Source: JBOGNO01 sp050747245 (GTDB taxonomy: Bacteria; Acidobacteriota; Terriglobia; Acidiferrales; UBA7541). Taken from it: a stretch of 64,000 nucleotides of DNA. The translations under genes were made by a program, and so were the position numbers. Positions 53,042 to 62,637 of this stretch are shown here, one piece after another. Below the pieces are notes generated by a model. It was given only the letters and a program-made list of their open reading frames with translations. It searched no databases and had not been told where the DNA came from. Location of the stretch: positions 62,001-126,000 of the forward strand of contig JBOGNO010000005.1 of the NCBI GenBank assembly GCA_050747245.1. The letters are read 5' to 3'. The stretch's first letter is position 1; each line of letters begins with the position of its first letter.

Positions 53042-54016
53042 TCAATGCGCGGATTCCAACACCACGATTGGCTGATACGTCCGCGGCACCACGGCTTCGG
53101 CAATGGCGATAAGCATTCCACTTTGGTTGAAGACCCGCAGACGGGGCGGATTCGAGACGCCCGAATCGAGTTCGGCCGTAGCGCCTTGCGCAGCAGTATT
53201 TTTTCCAGGGTGAATTTGAGCGAGCGATATGTTGAACTTCACGCCGTGCGCAACGCGGCGCTCGACGACGGGAAGTACAGTTACACTTGGGATCTCAGCG
53301 AGCAAACCTTCCATGCGAATGCTGCGTTCGGCCAGGCGACCGGCCTGGGTTGTTTCTTCCAGTTCCGCCAGAGTCATAGCTTGGTCCAGCGTGAACTCGC
53401 CCACAGCGGTGCGGACAATCTCCGCAAGATGCGCGCCAGAGCCTTCGAGCTTGCCCAGGTCGTTTGCCAGCGCTCGGATGTAAGTTCCCGATCCGCATTC
53501 GATCACAAACCGGGCGAGCGAGCCTTCCACTTCCGTCAGACGAAACTCATACACGTCAATCTCCACCGGAGCAAGCTCCACGGGCTGCCCCTTGCGAGCT
53601 AGCTCGTGGGCGGGCTTGCCGTGAATTTTCTTGGCTGAAAAGGGCGGCGGAACTTGCTGGATCTTGCCAACGAATCGCGCCGCGAGATCTTCGAGCTTCG
53701 CGCGGTCCAACGCCGGCAATGAGTCCGGGCCCCGGGCTTCCCCCTCGGCGTCGTAGGTGTCAGTGGCATAGCCGAAACGCATAGCGCACGTATAGCGCTT
53801 GCGGCGACCCGTGTAGAAGCGCGCCAGGCGCGTGGCCCGGCCAAGCAGCAGAACCAGTACGCCTGTGGCGAGCGGATCGAGCGTGCCCAGATGTCCGATC
53901 TGGCGGAAGCCCGCGATGCGGCGTACCAATTCGACCATATCGTGTGACGTCTTCCCGCGAGGCTTATCAATTACAAGCGCGCCGTCGAGCGGCGGGGGCT
54001 GGCGTGAGCGGTTCAT
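53042..54016 (-). CDS. truB: tRNA pseudouridine(55) synthase
   Basis: A 324-residue enzyme making pseudouridine 55 in the T loop of tRNAs. DGALVIDKPRGKTSHDMV opens the protein, and the catalytic Asp lies in HLGTLDPLATGVLVLLLG. FVIECGSGTYIRALANDLG and GAHLAEIVRTAVGEF are further family motifs; a C-terminal PUA-like part follows. Last gene of the translation operon. It starts 33 bases after rbfA. Confidence 0.94.
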   Translation of the reverse strand: MNRSRQPPPLDGALVIDKPRGKTSHDMVELVRRIAGFRQIGHLGTLDPLATGVLVLLLGRATRLARFYTGRRKRYTCAMRFGYATDTYDAEGEARGPDSLPALDRAKLEDLAARFVGKIQQVPPPFSAKKIHGKPAHELARKGQPVELAPVEIDVYEFRLTEVEGSLARFVIECGSGTYIRALANDLGKLEGSGAHLAEIVRTAVGEFTLDQAMTLAELEETTQAGRLAERSIRMEGLLAEIPSVTVLPVVERRVAHGVKFNISLAQIHPGKNTAAQGATAELDSGVSNPPRLRVFNQSGMLIAIAEAVVPRTYQPIVVLESAH

Positions 54017-54048
54017 GAAATTTTGGATTCAAAGACTTCCGGTTGCAG

Positions 54049-54414
54049 TCACGGCTCTCCGGAACTCTTCGACTTGCGGAGCAGATCCTCTATGTGTTTG
54101 CTGTATTCTTCCGAGTCATCAAGGCGGAAGTGAATTTCCGGAGCGCGGCGAAGTTTCAAGCGCTCGACCAGCTCGTGGCGAATGTATCCCGCGGCGGCGC
54201 TCATTCCCCTCAGAGCGCGGTCGCGACCTTTGGGTTCCCCGGGCACCAGGACAAATACATTCACGCTGCGCAAGTCCGGAGACACGCGCACTTCGGTAAT
54301 ATCAATCTCCACCGCGAGACGCGGATCCCGAAGCTCACCGGCCAGCATCAGGCTTACTTCATTCCGGATTTCTTCCGTAATCCGCTCCAGACGATGCCCC
54401 GGCGAGGTCATCAC
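54049..54414 (-). CDS. rbfA: 30S ribosome-binding factor A
   Basis: A 121-residue KH-fold factor acting in late 16S rRNA maturation. RLERITEEIRNEVSLMLAGELRDPRL and VRVSPDLRSVNVFVLV are typical, as is RHELVERLKLRRAPEIHF. It follows the DUF503 gene by 6 bases. Either of the first two ATGs may be used. Confidence 0.92.
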   Translation of the reverse strand: MMTSPGHRLERITEEIRNEVSLMLAGELRDPRLAVEIDITEVRVSPDLRSVNVFVLVPGEPKGRDRALRGMSAAAGYIRHELVERLKLRRAPEIHFRLDDSEEYSKHIEDLLRKSKSSGEP

Positions 54415-54420
54415 CCATCC

Positions 54421-54702
54421 TCAAAAGTATTCGAGCTCATGGGAAACCAGATCGCGTCCGAGCATGCGCTCTGATTCCGCGAAAACGGCTTCCATGGACT
54501 GTTCAAGATAACCGGCATCGGCGGCAATCCCCACGACCCCCACCACCGATCTCTGCCACAGCTCCTGGTGCTCCAGTTCGGCGACGGCCACATTAAAATG
54601 TGCTTTGAGGCGGTCTTTCAAGCTGCGCACAATTTGGCGCTTGTCTTTCAATGAACGCGAATCGGGAATGTAGATGTCCAGGGTGAGCAGGCCAACTGGC
54701 AT
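54421..54702 (-). CDS. ylxP: DUF503 (YlxP-like) protein
   Basis: A 93-residue protein with the DUF503 signature YIPDSRSLKDKRQIVRSLKDRL and VAELEHQELWQRSVVGVVGIA. YlxP-type proteins are typically found between infB and rbfA, exactly as here, and probably help ribosome assembly. The start at 54702 has GAGGAG upstream. Confidence 0.88.
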   Translation of the reverse strand: MPVGLLTLDIYIPDSRSLKDKRQIVRSLKDRLKAHFNVAVAELEHQELWQRSVVGVVGIAADAGYLEQSMEAVFAESERMLGRDLVSHELEYF

Positions 54703-54751
54703 GTCCGCTCTCCTCGCCACGTGCCGCCGGGTTCGTGACCGGCGCGCCGGG

Positions 54752-57478
54752 TTATGCTGAGGCCACTGCGGGAGCGACGCGCTCGATGTTGAAGCATTCG
54801 AGGATGTCGCCCACCTTGACGTCGCTGAAATTCGAAACGCCGATACCGCATTCGAAGCCGGACCGGACTTCCGTGGCGTCTTCCTTGAAACGCCGCAACG
54901 ATTGAATCCGGCCCGTGTAAATGACCACATTGTCGCGGAGCACGCGAACCTGTGCGTCGCGTTTCACGATGCCGTCCTGCACGGAACAGCCCGCGATCAT
55001 TCCCACGCCCTTGATGCGGAATGTGTCCCGCACTTCGGCGCGGCCCAGGTACTGTTCCTTGACGACCGGGCTGAGCAATCCCTCCATGGCCTTTTTGATT
55101 TCGTCCACGACTTCGTAAATGATGGTGTGGAGGCGGATATCCACGTTTTCCTGCTGCGCCAGATCGGTGGCCTTCCGCTCCGGCCGCACGTTGAACGCTA
55201 CGATGATCGCGTTGGATGCCGAGGCGAGCAACACATCGGTCTCGGAGACAGCTCCAACGCTTGCGTGGATAATCTTCAGTTTCACCTTATCGTTGGAAAG
55301 CTTCGGCAACATTTCGCTCAACACTTCCACCGAGCCCTGCACGTCCGCTTTTATCAGTAGCGGCAGTTCCTTCACTTCCCCGGCCAGCAGTTGCTCGTGC
55401 AATTGATCTAGGGTGAGCCGCGAGGTGGCAGACTTGGCGAGCGATTGCTCGCGCAGCTTCGACTGGCGGTACTCCACGATGTGACGAGCTTTCGCTTCGT
55501 CGGCCACCTGGAGGGGATCGCCTGCCTCCGGCACGCCCTGCAGCCCAAGAACTTCGACGGGAGTGGCCGGCCCGGCCTTCGTTACCGGATGCCCGCGGTC
55601 GTCGAACATCGCGCGAACTTTTCCGAAAACCGCGCCGCAAAGAAATGTATCGCCGACATGAAGCGTGCCGTTCTGGACCAGCACCGTGGCTACCGGTCCG
55701 CGGCCTTTGTCCACTCGGGATTCGAGAACTGAGCCGCTCGCGGGAGATTCCGGATTGGCTTTAAGGTCGCGCAAGTCGCCCACCAGAAGGATCATTTCCA
55801 GCAAATGATCGATCCCCTTTTTCGTGCGGGCGGATACTTCCGCCATAACCGTGTCGCCGCCCCACTCCTCGGGCATCAGCCCGCGGTCGGCAAGCTGGCG
55901 CTTTACGCGCTCGGCCTGCGCTTCCGGCTTATCCATTTTGTTGATCGCGACGATGATGGGCACTCCCGCAGCGCGGGCGTGGTCGATGGCTTCCTCGGTC
56001 TGCGGCATGACACCGTCATCCGCCGCGACCACCAGTACAACCAAATCCGTAACCTTTGCGCCACGCGCGCGCATGCGCGTAAATGCTTCGTGGCCCGGCG
56101 TGTCGATAAAAACGATGCGCCGCCCGTTCACCTGCACCGTGGATGCGCCGATATGCTGCGTGATGCCTCCCGATTCGCCTGCGGCGACTTCTGTCTCCCG
56201 GATGACATCCAGCAGGCTTGTCTTGCCGTGATCGACGTGGCCCATCACCGTGACCACCGGCGCGCGCGTCTCCGCTTGGCCTTTGTGCTCGACCTTGCCC
56301 AGGTCTTCCTGCGCCAGCGTCTCTTCGAATGATGCGACTTTGACGATGCCGCTGAAGGCTTCGGCAAGGCTGGTGGCCGTCTGAATATCGAGGGCCTGGT
56401 TGATGCTCGCGAAAACACCGCGATCGAGAAGAGTTTTCAGCAAATCCTTGGCGCGAACGTCCAGTTTTTCCGCAAGCTCGCGAATCGTGACCCCTTCGGT
56501 GATGGTAATTTCGCGCGCCTCGCGGACGACCGGCGCGGCGTGTTCGGCTTGCGCCACGCCTCCGCGACGCTCTCCCACGCCCGCGCGCGTGCGGACGGGA
56601 TGAAGTTTGCGCTCGCCCTCGGCAAAGCGTTTTTCGATGAGCGGTCTTCCAGGCCGCGGCGCGGGCTTGCGCGCATAAATCGGTTTGCCAGGCTCCGGCT
56701 TGGCGGGTGCTGCGGGCGCTGATCCGCGAGGCCCGCCCGCTCCACCTGTACGCTGAGGAAATCCTGTCCGTTGCGGAGCGCGCCCGGCCGGCACGCCAGG
56801 CCGGGAAGGAACGCTCGACGGGCGCGAGCTCGGCGCCGCCGAAGTAGCGGGACGCATCGTGCTGGGCCGGGGCGCGGACGGCATAGGAGCTCGTGGAATC
56901 GGCGGCAGAGGTGGTGTTGCGCGCTTGGGCGTGGCAGCGCCAGCAGCGGGTCGGGCCATGGTCGGCGGCGAAGTGGGAATCACTTGCTGTCCCGGCGCGG
57001 GTGGTTTCGGAGCCGCTGACCTTACCGGCGCTTTTGGCGCCAGCGAGGCGGTCGCCGGCGCGACGGGAGCGGCTGCAGCCGGCGAGGCAAGTGCAGGTTT
57101 CAAGGGCCCTGCTACAGGTCGAACGGCGCGAGGCGCTGCTGGCGCCGCTGAAATCTCTGGACGCGCTTCCGCTGCGGGACGCGAAGAAACCGCTGGCGGA
57201 GTCACCGCGGGCTTTGCAACCGGCGCAGCAGGTCTTGCAGACTTCGCTGCTTTGGCCTCTGCCTCCTTCGCGGCTTTGGCTCGTTCGGCTGCGGCTTCAC
57301 TTTCCGCTAGTTCGCGAAAATGCTTCCGTACTAGGTCTGCATGCGAGTTGTCGAGGGAACTCGAGTGCGTCTTCTTTTCGGTGATGCCGAGCTCCGGAAG
57401 AAACTCGATTAAGGCCTTGGCCTTTATCTCGAGCTCCCGCGCCAGCTCATTGATGCGAATTTGCCCCGCTTCGGTCAT
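54752..57478 (-). CDS. infB: translation initiation factor IF-2
   Basis: A 908-residue GTPase that brings initiator tRNA to the 30S subunit. The first 50 residues are the IF2N domain (RINELARELEIKAKALIEFLPELGI). A long alanine/proline-rich linker (about 70-310) follows, then a second IF2N-like part and the G domain: GHVDHGKTSLLD, DTPGHEAF, NKMDKPEA. Domains II to IV complete it. The stretch of low-complexity linker is typical of high-GC species. Three bases after nusA. Confidence 0.95.
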   Translation of the reverse strand: MTEAGQIRINELARELEIKAKALIEFLPELGITEKKTHSSSLDNSHADLVRKHFRELAESEAAAERAKAAKEAEAKAAKSARPAAPVAKPAVTPPAVSSRPAAEARPEISAAPAAPRAVRPVAGPLKPALASPAAAAPVAPATASLAPKAPVRSAAPKPPAPGQQVIPTSPPTMARPAAGAATPKRATPPLPPIPRAPMPSAPRPSTMRPATSAAPSSRPSSVPSRPGVPAGRAPQRTGFPQRTGGAGGPRGSAPAAPAKPEPGKPIYARKPAPRPGRPLIEKRFAEGERKLHPVRTRAGVGERRGGVAQAEHAAPVVREAREITITEGVTIRELAEKLDVRAKDLLKTLLDRGVFASINQALDIQTATSLAEAFSGIVKVASFEETLAQEDLGKVEHKGQAETRAPVVTVMGHVDHGKTSLLDVIRETEVAAGESGGITQHIGASTVQVNGRRIVFIDTPGHEAFTRMRARGAKVTDLVVLVVAADDGVMPQTEEAIDHARAAGVPIIVAINKMDKPEAQAERVKRQLADRGLMPEEWGGDTVMAEVSARTKKGIDHLLEMILLVGDLRDLKANPESPASGSVLESRVDKGRGPVATVLVQNGTLHVGDTFLCGAVFGKVRAMFDDRGHPVTKAGPATPVEVLGLQGVPEAGDPLQVADEAKARHIVEYRQSKLREQSLAKSATSRLTLDQLHEQLLAGEVKELPLLIKADVQGSVEVLSEMLPKLSNDKVKLKIIHASVGAVSETDVLLASASNAIIVAFNVRPERKATDLAQQENVDIRLHTIIYEVVDEIKKAMEGLLSPVVKEQYLGRAEVRDTFRIKGVGMIAGCSVQDGIVKRDAQVRVLRDNVVIYTGRIQSLRRFKEDATEVRSGFECGIGVSNFSDVKVGDILECFNIERVAPAVASA

Positions 57479-57481
57479 CGC

Positions 57482-58975
57482 TTACTGTTTTTCATCCGTC
57501 TCCGTTGGTTTCGGAGTTCCTTCTTCCTCGGATTGTTCTGTCTTGGGCTCCGCGACAGATTCTTCCACCGGCGCCGCTTCCGCCTCTTGCGCCTGAGATT
57601 CTTCCGCTGCAGGCTCCGCAGAACTCGCTTCGGCAGCTGTGTCGAGTCCTTCCCCTACCACGGGAGTAGCGGCGGGATGGGATTCCGCTTCGACTGCCGC
57701 GGCTTGTTGCTCCTCGATGGCCTTGAAATGGCCGCCGACAGCTTGAAATATCTTTTCCACCATTTTCTCGCCGATGCCGGGAATTTCCAGCAACTGCTCG
57801 GGAGTCATATCCGCGAGTTTTTCGATGGTCGTGACGCCGTGCGCTTCGAGTTTCTCCACCGTCTTCGGCCCGATGCCCTTGAGCTCCGCAAGCGGCGTGC
57901 CCGGAGAAGTGAGCGCGGTCATCTGGTCCTCGATTTCCCGGCGCTTCTCTTCTTCACTCTTAATGTCGATGTTCCAGCCGATCAGCTTGCTCGCCAGGCG
58001 TACGTTCTGCCCTCGCTTGCCGATGGCCAGGGAAAGCTGCATGTCTTCCACGATTACTTCGAGGCGCTTCTCCTCGGGATCGACAATTTGCACGCGCGTC
58101 ACCTTGGCCGGACTGAGCGCTTTTTGCGCAAACGTGACGGTCTCCTCGTTGTACGGGATGATGTCAATTTTTTCTCCGCGGAGTTCGCGGATGATGGACT
58201 GCACGCGCATGCCCTTCATGCCTACGCAAGCGCCCACGGGATCCACGTCCTTGTCGCGGCTCTCGACGGCGATCTTCGTGCGCTCGCCCGCTTCTCGGGC
58301 CACCGCGCGAATTTGCACGGTGCCGTCGTAGATTTCTGGCACTTCCATCTCGAAAAGGCGTTGCACCAGAACGGGGTCCGCGCGAGAGACCACTACTTGA
58401 GGCCCCTTGGCCGCACGCTCCACGGCGCGAATTGTCACGCGCAGGCGTTCGCCGACGTTGTACGTCTCCAACCTTGATTGTTCGCGCTTGGGCAGGCGTG
58501 CTTCCGTTCGGCCCATGTCCACGATGATCTCGGGGCCTTCCAGACGCTTCACGATGCAGTTCACCAGCTCTCCCACACGCGTGTGGTATTCGCTGTAGAT
58601 CGTGTCGCGCTCGGCCTCGCGAACCTTCTGCATGATCACTTGCTTGGCCGTCTGCGCCGCGATACGGCCGAGCACGTTGGTCGGCTTGTCCTGGATGACT
58701 TCCCCGCCGATTTCGATTTCTGGCCGTAGCTTGCGCGCTTCGGCGAGCGACATTTCCTTCAGCGGGTCGGCCACTTCTTCCACCACCATATGCACGGAGT
58801 AAACATCTACCTGGCCGGATTCTGGATTGAACTTCGCGCGCAAATCCTCCTCGCTCTTGTAAAACTTCCGCGCCGCGACGATCATCGCGTCCTCGATGGC
58901 CGCGACGATCACCTCCGGTTCGATGTGTTTCTCCCGGCTGATCTGCTCGATTGTTTGGTACAGCAGACTCGCCAT
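57482..58975 (-). CDS. nusA: transcription termination/antitermination factor NusA
   Basis: A 497-residue factor that binds RNA polymerase and nascent RNA. N-terminal domain (about 1-125), S1 domain (about 130-200, VGELVNCIVKRLEGPEIIVDMGRTEA), KH domains (ACVGMKGMRVQSIIREL and LAIGKRGQNVRLASKL). After residue 350 there is a helix-hairpin-helix region (LKGIGPKTVEKLEAHGV, LLEIPGIGEKMVEKIF) and then a glutamate-rich tail of about 70 residues, longer than in most homologues. Confidence 0.95.
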   Translation of the reverse strand: MASLLYQTIEQISREKHIEPEVIVAAIEDAMIVAARKFYKSEEDLRAKFNPESGQVDVYSVHMVVEEVADPLKEMSLAEARKLRPEIEIGGEVIQDKPTNVLGRIAAQTAKQVIMQKVREAERDTIYSEYHTRVGELVNCIVKRLEGPEIIVDMGRTEARLPKREQSRLETYNVGERLRVTIRAVERAAKGPQVVVSRADPVLVQRLFEMEVPEIYDGTVQIRAVAREAGERTKIAVESRDKDVDPVGACVGMKGMRVQSIIRELRGEKIDIIPYNEETVTFAQKALSPAKVTRVQIVDPEEKRLEVIVEDMQLSLAIGKRGQNVRLASKLIGWNIDIKSEEEKRREIEDQMTALTSPGTPLAELKGIGPKTVEKLEAHGVTTIEKLADMTPEQLLEIPGIGEKMVEKIFQAVGGHFKAIEEQQAAAVEAESHPAATPVVGEGLDTAAEASSAEPAAEESQAQEAEAAPVEESVAEPKTEQSEEEGTPKPTETDEKQ

Positions 58976-58984
58976 CCAAATCTC

Positions 58985-59434
58985 CTAAAATTCCACGATC
59001 AAATTTGCCTTGCGGATAACCGCAAATGGCACTGCGACCTCATGGTCACGCAGCGCAAGCCTTACCACTCCGTCCGAATAACCAGCCAGGCGCCCCTCAA
59101 GATATTTCAGATTCTCCACCGGCTCATTGGTCCAGATCTTTGCTTTGCGCCCCGTGAATCGCTCGTAGTCGGCGGGCTTCAGCAGCTTGCGGTCGAGGCC
59201 GGGCGAGCTGATCTCCAGAATGTACCGCGGCCCGGGCACCAGGTCCTCGACGTCAAGAATGGCGCTCAGTTGGTGGCTGACCACTTCGCAGTCGTGGTGG
59301 CTGATTCCTTCCGGCTTGTCGAGATACACCCGGAGAAGTCGGTCTCTGCCAACCTTCCATTCCACATCCACCACTTCCATTCCCTCCGACCGGGCCACTC
59401 GCTCGGCTGCTTCACGAATCTTTTCCAGGTCCAT
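58985..59434 (-). CDS. rimP: ribosome maturation factor RimP
   Basis: A 149-residue factor for 30S assembly. GMEVVDVEWKVGRDRLLRVYLDKPEGISHHDCEVVS is the usual alpha/beta domain and YILEISSPGLDRKL the signature, followed by an SH3-like C-terminal domain (EGRLAGYSDGVVRL). First gene of the operon, 9 bases before nusA. Confidence 0.93.
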   Translation of the reverse strand: MDLEKIREAAERVARSEGMEVVDVEWKVGRDRLLRVYLDKPEGISHHDCEVVSHQLSAILDVEDLVPGPRYILEISSPGLDRKLLKPADYERFTGRKAKIWTNEPVENLKYLEGRLAGYSDGVVRLALRDHEVAVPFAVIRKANLIVEF

Positions 59435-59504
59435 TTCCCTGCCGCCGACTGCCTCTCATCGCAGCGCGATGCCCTGCCCCGCGCTTCCTGCTGCAGACCG
59501 GAGA

Positions 59505-59528
59505 ACAAAAAAGTGGGCTCGCGCCCAC
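59505..59528 (-). terminator. rho-independent terminator of the copper operon
   Basis: On the minus strand, the perfect 6-bp stem GTGGGC/GCCCAC with a 4-base loop is followed by a run of T. It lies about 100 bases after the TolC-like gene and separates that operon from rimP. Confidence 0.75.
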
Positions 59529-59631
59529 TCGAAAGTTCGACCCGTACTATGAGCAAAGTGAGTATATCGAGGCAAGCAATGAAAGGCAAGAGTGACGGCT
59601 CATCCCCCTGTTTGCCTCTGGTATTAGCCCC

Positions 59632-61017
59632 CTAGCGGCCGTCAGATGCCTGAAATTCTTGCGCCTGCATGATCATCCCGGGCATGGGGCGGTCCATCCC
59701 GGGAGCGGAAGCCGAAAGTTCAAGCCCGTCGGTAAGGAGCAGGCCCTGAATCGCGGCCGCGTTGGTCCACAAGTCGCGCAGCGCGGCGATGTAGCTCGCC
59801 TGGAGCTGAAAAAAAGTTCTTTGCGCGATGAGTACCTGAGGGTAGGCTGCCGCGCCCTCATGGTACTTGTGAAGGTAGAGTTCGTAGGCCCTCTTTGCAT
59901 TCGGAAGCGTTTGCGCCCGATAGCGCTCGACCGTGGCGCGCGCCGTTGCGTAATTCTGAAAGAACGGCGCTGCCTGCTGGCGGAGTCCTAGTTTCACTCG
60001 ATCTACTTCCAGACGCGCGCGCTCGAGATTAGCGTCAACAGTTTCGATATTGCCTTGGTTGCGATCGAAGATCCGGAGGTGCACGCCCGCTTCGACAAAC
60101 GCTTCGCCCCCAACCGCGTGCCCTGCGGGATCGATTGCTTCACGATTATTCATGTACCCTGCGCGCAGTGTCAGGTCCGGAACATTTTCACGCTTTTCTC
60201 GCGTGAGCGAAGCTTGCGCCCGCTCCAAACCGAGTTGCGAGATTTTAACCGCCGGGCTTTCCGTCAGAATTTTTTCCAGCATCTCCGCCAGATTAAGATC
60301 CGGCGGCGATTCCAGACTTCCCTCCAGCAGCGTGAGCGGCATCTCCGGACGGCCCACTACAGCCGCTAAAATTCTCCAATCTCTCTGCCACTTTTGCTCG
60401 GCGGTCACCAGAGCGAGATCCGCATTGTCGGCCTCGACCTGTGCTTCGAGCAGATCCGGCTCGTCGGATTGGCCCACGTTTGCAAGAAGGTCGGAAGTCT
60501 TCACCGCCTGTTGCGCTTCGTCGCGCAATTCTCGGCAAACCTCCACCAGCTCCTGAGCGGCTAGCGTTCGATAGAACGCCACGCGGACTCCGTTTTCCAC
60601 CCGCATGCGCTGTTCTTCTACTTCTGCTTCGGCCTGCTTGCCTTCGGCCTGGAAAATTTTTTGAGAAAGGCCAAGCTTCCCGCCGAGCACAATATCCTGC
60701 TGGATAAAGAATCCATGCTGGCCGCCGCCGAACGAGCCTCCGCGAATTTCTTCGCCCGCGTATCCCACTGTGGGATTCGGCCACAATCCGGCCTGTCGGG
60801 ATTTTCCCGCTGCCGCGCGAACTCCCGCGCTCGCCTGTTTCAGCGTGGGATTTCCTGCCGCGGCCATTTGCTCGAGCTGATCAAGCGTCACTGCGGGCGT
60901 GGCAGCCTGCGCCGGATTGCCTTGCGCGGCGCTTTCTTGCGCGCGAATTGCCGGCGAGAGAATTGTGATCGTCCCCACACACGCCAAAACCAGAATGATT
61001 TTCCAATATGATTTCAC
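59632..61017 (-). CDS. TolC/CzcC-type outer-membrane efflux channel
   Basis: A 461-residue outer-membrane channel protein (signal peptide about residues 1-26). Two copies of the OEP pattern are visible, each with long coiled-coil helices; NPTLKQASAGVRAAAGKSRQAGLWPNPTVGYAGEEIRGG is typical for the CzcC/CusC group of metal efflux systems. The end, DGLELSASAPGMDRPMPGMIMQAQEF, is methionine-rich, consistent with copper. It follows the multicopper oxidase gene by 30 bases. No RND pump is in the window. Confidence 0.88.
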   Translation of the reverse strand: MKSYWKIILVLACVGTITILSPAIRAQESAAQGNPAQAATPAVTLDQLEQMAAAGNPTLKQASAGVRAAAGKSRQAGLWPNPTVGYAGEEIRGGSFGGGQHGFFIQQDIVLGGKLGLSQKIFQAEGKQAEAEVEEQRMRVENGVRVAFYRTLAAQELVEVCRELRDEAQQAVKTSDLLANVGQSDEPDLLEAQVEADNADLALVTAEQKWQRDWRILAAVVGRPEMPLTLLEGSLESPPDLNLAEMLEKILTESPAVKISQLGLERAQASLTREKRENVPDLTLRAGYMNNREAIDPAGHAVGGEAFVEAGVHLRIFDRNQGNIETVDANLERARLEVDRVKLGLRQQAAPFFQNYATARATVERYRAQTLPNAKRAYELYLHKYHEGAAAYPQVLIAQRTFFQLQASYIAALRDLWTNAAAIQGLLLTDGLELSASAPGMDRPMPGMIMQAQEFQASDGR

Positions 61018-61047
61018 GATTGATCTCCTCGTCTTCTCGAATTTCGC

Positions 61048-62538
61048 TTACTCTTGCGAATGCGAATCCATCCCCGGCATTTTTTCCATCGGCTTCGCCT
61101 GCTTGTTTCGCAACTCCATGATCCGGTCATACTGCTCGGGCGGAAGCACGCGCACGAGCGTCATCATTCCCTGCATGAATCCGCTCCAACCGGGCCGCAG
61201 GCCGAGCGTCTCCGGCTTCGCGACGTCTTCATCCATGGCCATCATCGGTCCTTCCATAAAAGCATCCTGGGGAAAGCCCGGCACGGAGTTCGCGTCTTTG
61301 CTCGCCTGCACTTCTTCCGGGTTCATTGCATGGCCGTGCTGCATTCCCTCCATGCCTTGTTGCATGTCTGTCGTCGAGAGCGGCCCGTTTGTGACGCGCT
61401 GCTCGCTTGTCGCTCCAGCTCCCATGCCGCGCCCGAGGCTTGGGCCGTTCTCGGGCGAAGTCGCATTTCCCTGCCGCATAATTCCCATTCCTTCCTCCAT
61501 GCCCCGGCCGGCAGGCATTCCGAATCCCGAACTCATCGGCCCAACCATGGAGGACATTTGGTTCATCATGTGGTGCGGAAGATGGCAATGCAGCATCCAG
61601 TCGCCCGGATTGCTGGCGACGAATTCGATGTCGCGCGCCTGCGCCACCGCCACCAGCACCGTGTTGCCCGGGCACCAGGCCGATTGCGGCTGTCGGCCCG
61701 CTTCGCTTCCTGTAACGTAGAACGTGTTGCCGTGCAGATGAATCGGATGGTGGTCCATCCCCAGATTGATCAGCCGAATTTTCACGCGATCGCCCACGCG
61801 CACCACCAGTGGCGTCGTCGCCGGACCTGATTTCCCATTGAACGTCAGCCAGTTGAATTCCATGTTCATGGAGTTCGGCGTCGCATTGTTTGGCAGGATG
61901 GCGTATTCCTGGAGAATGACCGCGAAATCCTGGTCCACGGAAGGTGCGTACGGCTCCTGCGGATGCAGAATGAACGCGCCGATTAAGCCCATCATTTCCT
62001 GCATGGCCATGTGCGAGTGGTAGAAGTACGTGCCTTCCTGATGTAGGGTGAATTCATAGACGAATTTGCCGCCGGGAGGAATCGCGTCCTGGCTGATTCC
62101 CGGAATGCCGTCCATGGCGATGGGAATTTCGAGTCCGTGCCAATGCATCGCCGTAATTTCGGGCAGGTGATTCTCCACAATGAGGCGAACTCGGTCTCCC
62201 TGCATCGCCTGAATCGTCGGGCCCGGAGCTGAGCCGTTGTAGCCCCAGAGATTGATGATTTTTCCGGGAAGTATTTCCTGCTTCACGGGCTCCGCGACAA
62301 GATGGAAAACCTTCACGCTCCCATCGAGTTCGTATGGCAAGTCCGGGACGTCCGTCGTGACGACCGGCAAGTAACCACGATTCGTGCCTCGCTTTCCTGC
62401 GGGAATCCCGCGCGGCGCAGGCCGGGGAGCGTGTTCCGCACGATGCTCGTGCTGCGCTCCTGAGGCCGCCGCCTCCGCGAAAATCCCCGCTCCCGCAAGC
62501 GCTGCACCCTGAAGAAATCTTCGTCGTGTTTCGTTCAT
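61048..62538 (-). CDS. multicopper oxidase (CopA/CueO-like) with Met-rich tail
   Basis: A 496-residue exported oxidase. It has a Tat signal (RRRFLQGAALAGAG), then the copper motifs in order: AMHWHGLEI, YFYHSHMAMQEM, HHPIHLHGNTFY and MLHCHLPHHMMNQM, giving type 1, 2 and 3 copper sites. The last 150 residues are rich in methionine, glycine and histidine (MSSGFGMPAGRGMEEGMG and so on), as in copper-tolerance oxidases that bind Cu(I). It probably oxidises Cu(I) in the periplasm. Preceded by a small Cys/His protein and followed by the TolC-type channel. Confidence 0.92.
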   Translation of the reverse strand: MNETRRRFLQGAALAGAGIFAEAAASGAQHEHRAEHAPRPAPRGIPAGKRGTNRGYLPVVTTDVPDLPYELDGSVKVFHLVAEPVKQEILPGKIINLWGYNGSAPGPTIQAMQGDRVRLIVENHLPEITAMHWHGLEIPIAMDGIPGISQDAIPPGGKFVYEFTLHQEGTYFYHSHMAMQEMMGLIGAFILHPQEPYAPSVDQDFAVILQEYAILPNNATPNSMNMEFNWLTFNGKSGPATTPLVVRVGDRVKIRLINLGMDHHPIHLHGNTFYVTGSEAGRQPQSAWCPGNTVLVAVAQARDIEFVASNPGDWMLHCHLPHHMMNQMSSMVGPMSSGFGMPAGRGMEEGMGIMRQGNATSPENGPSLGRGMGAGATSEQRVTNGPLSTTDMQQGMEGMQHGHAMNPEEVQASKDANSVPGFPQDAFMEGPMMAMDEDVAKPETLGLRPGWSGFMQGMMTLVRVLPPEQYDRIMELRNKQAKPMEKMPGMDSHSQE

Positions 62539-62637
62539 CTCTCCTCCTGTTGTGATCCGCGATTGAGAAGGCAGTCATCGCCGGCGCGGATGCAGCGCCG
62601 ACGCGAAAAAAATTTTGGCGGAGAAAAAATTCAGAGG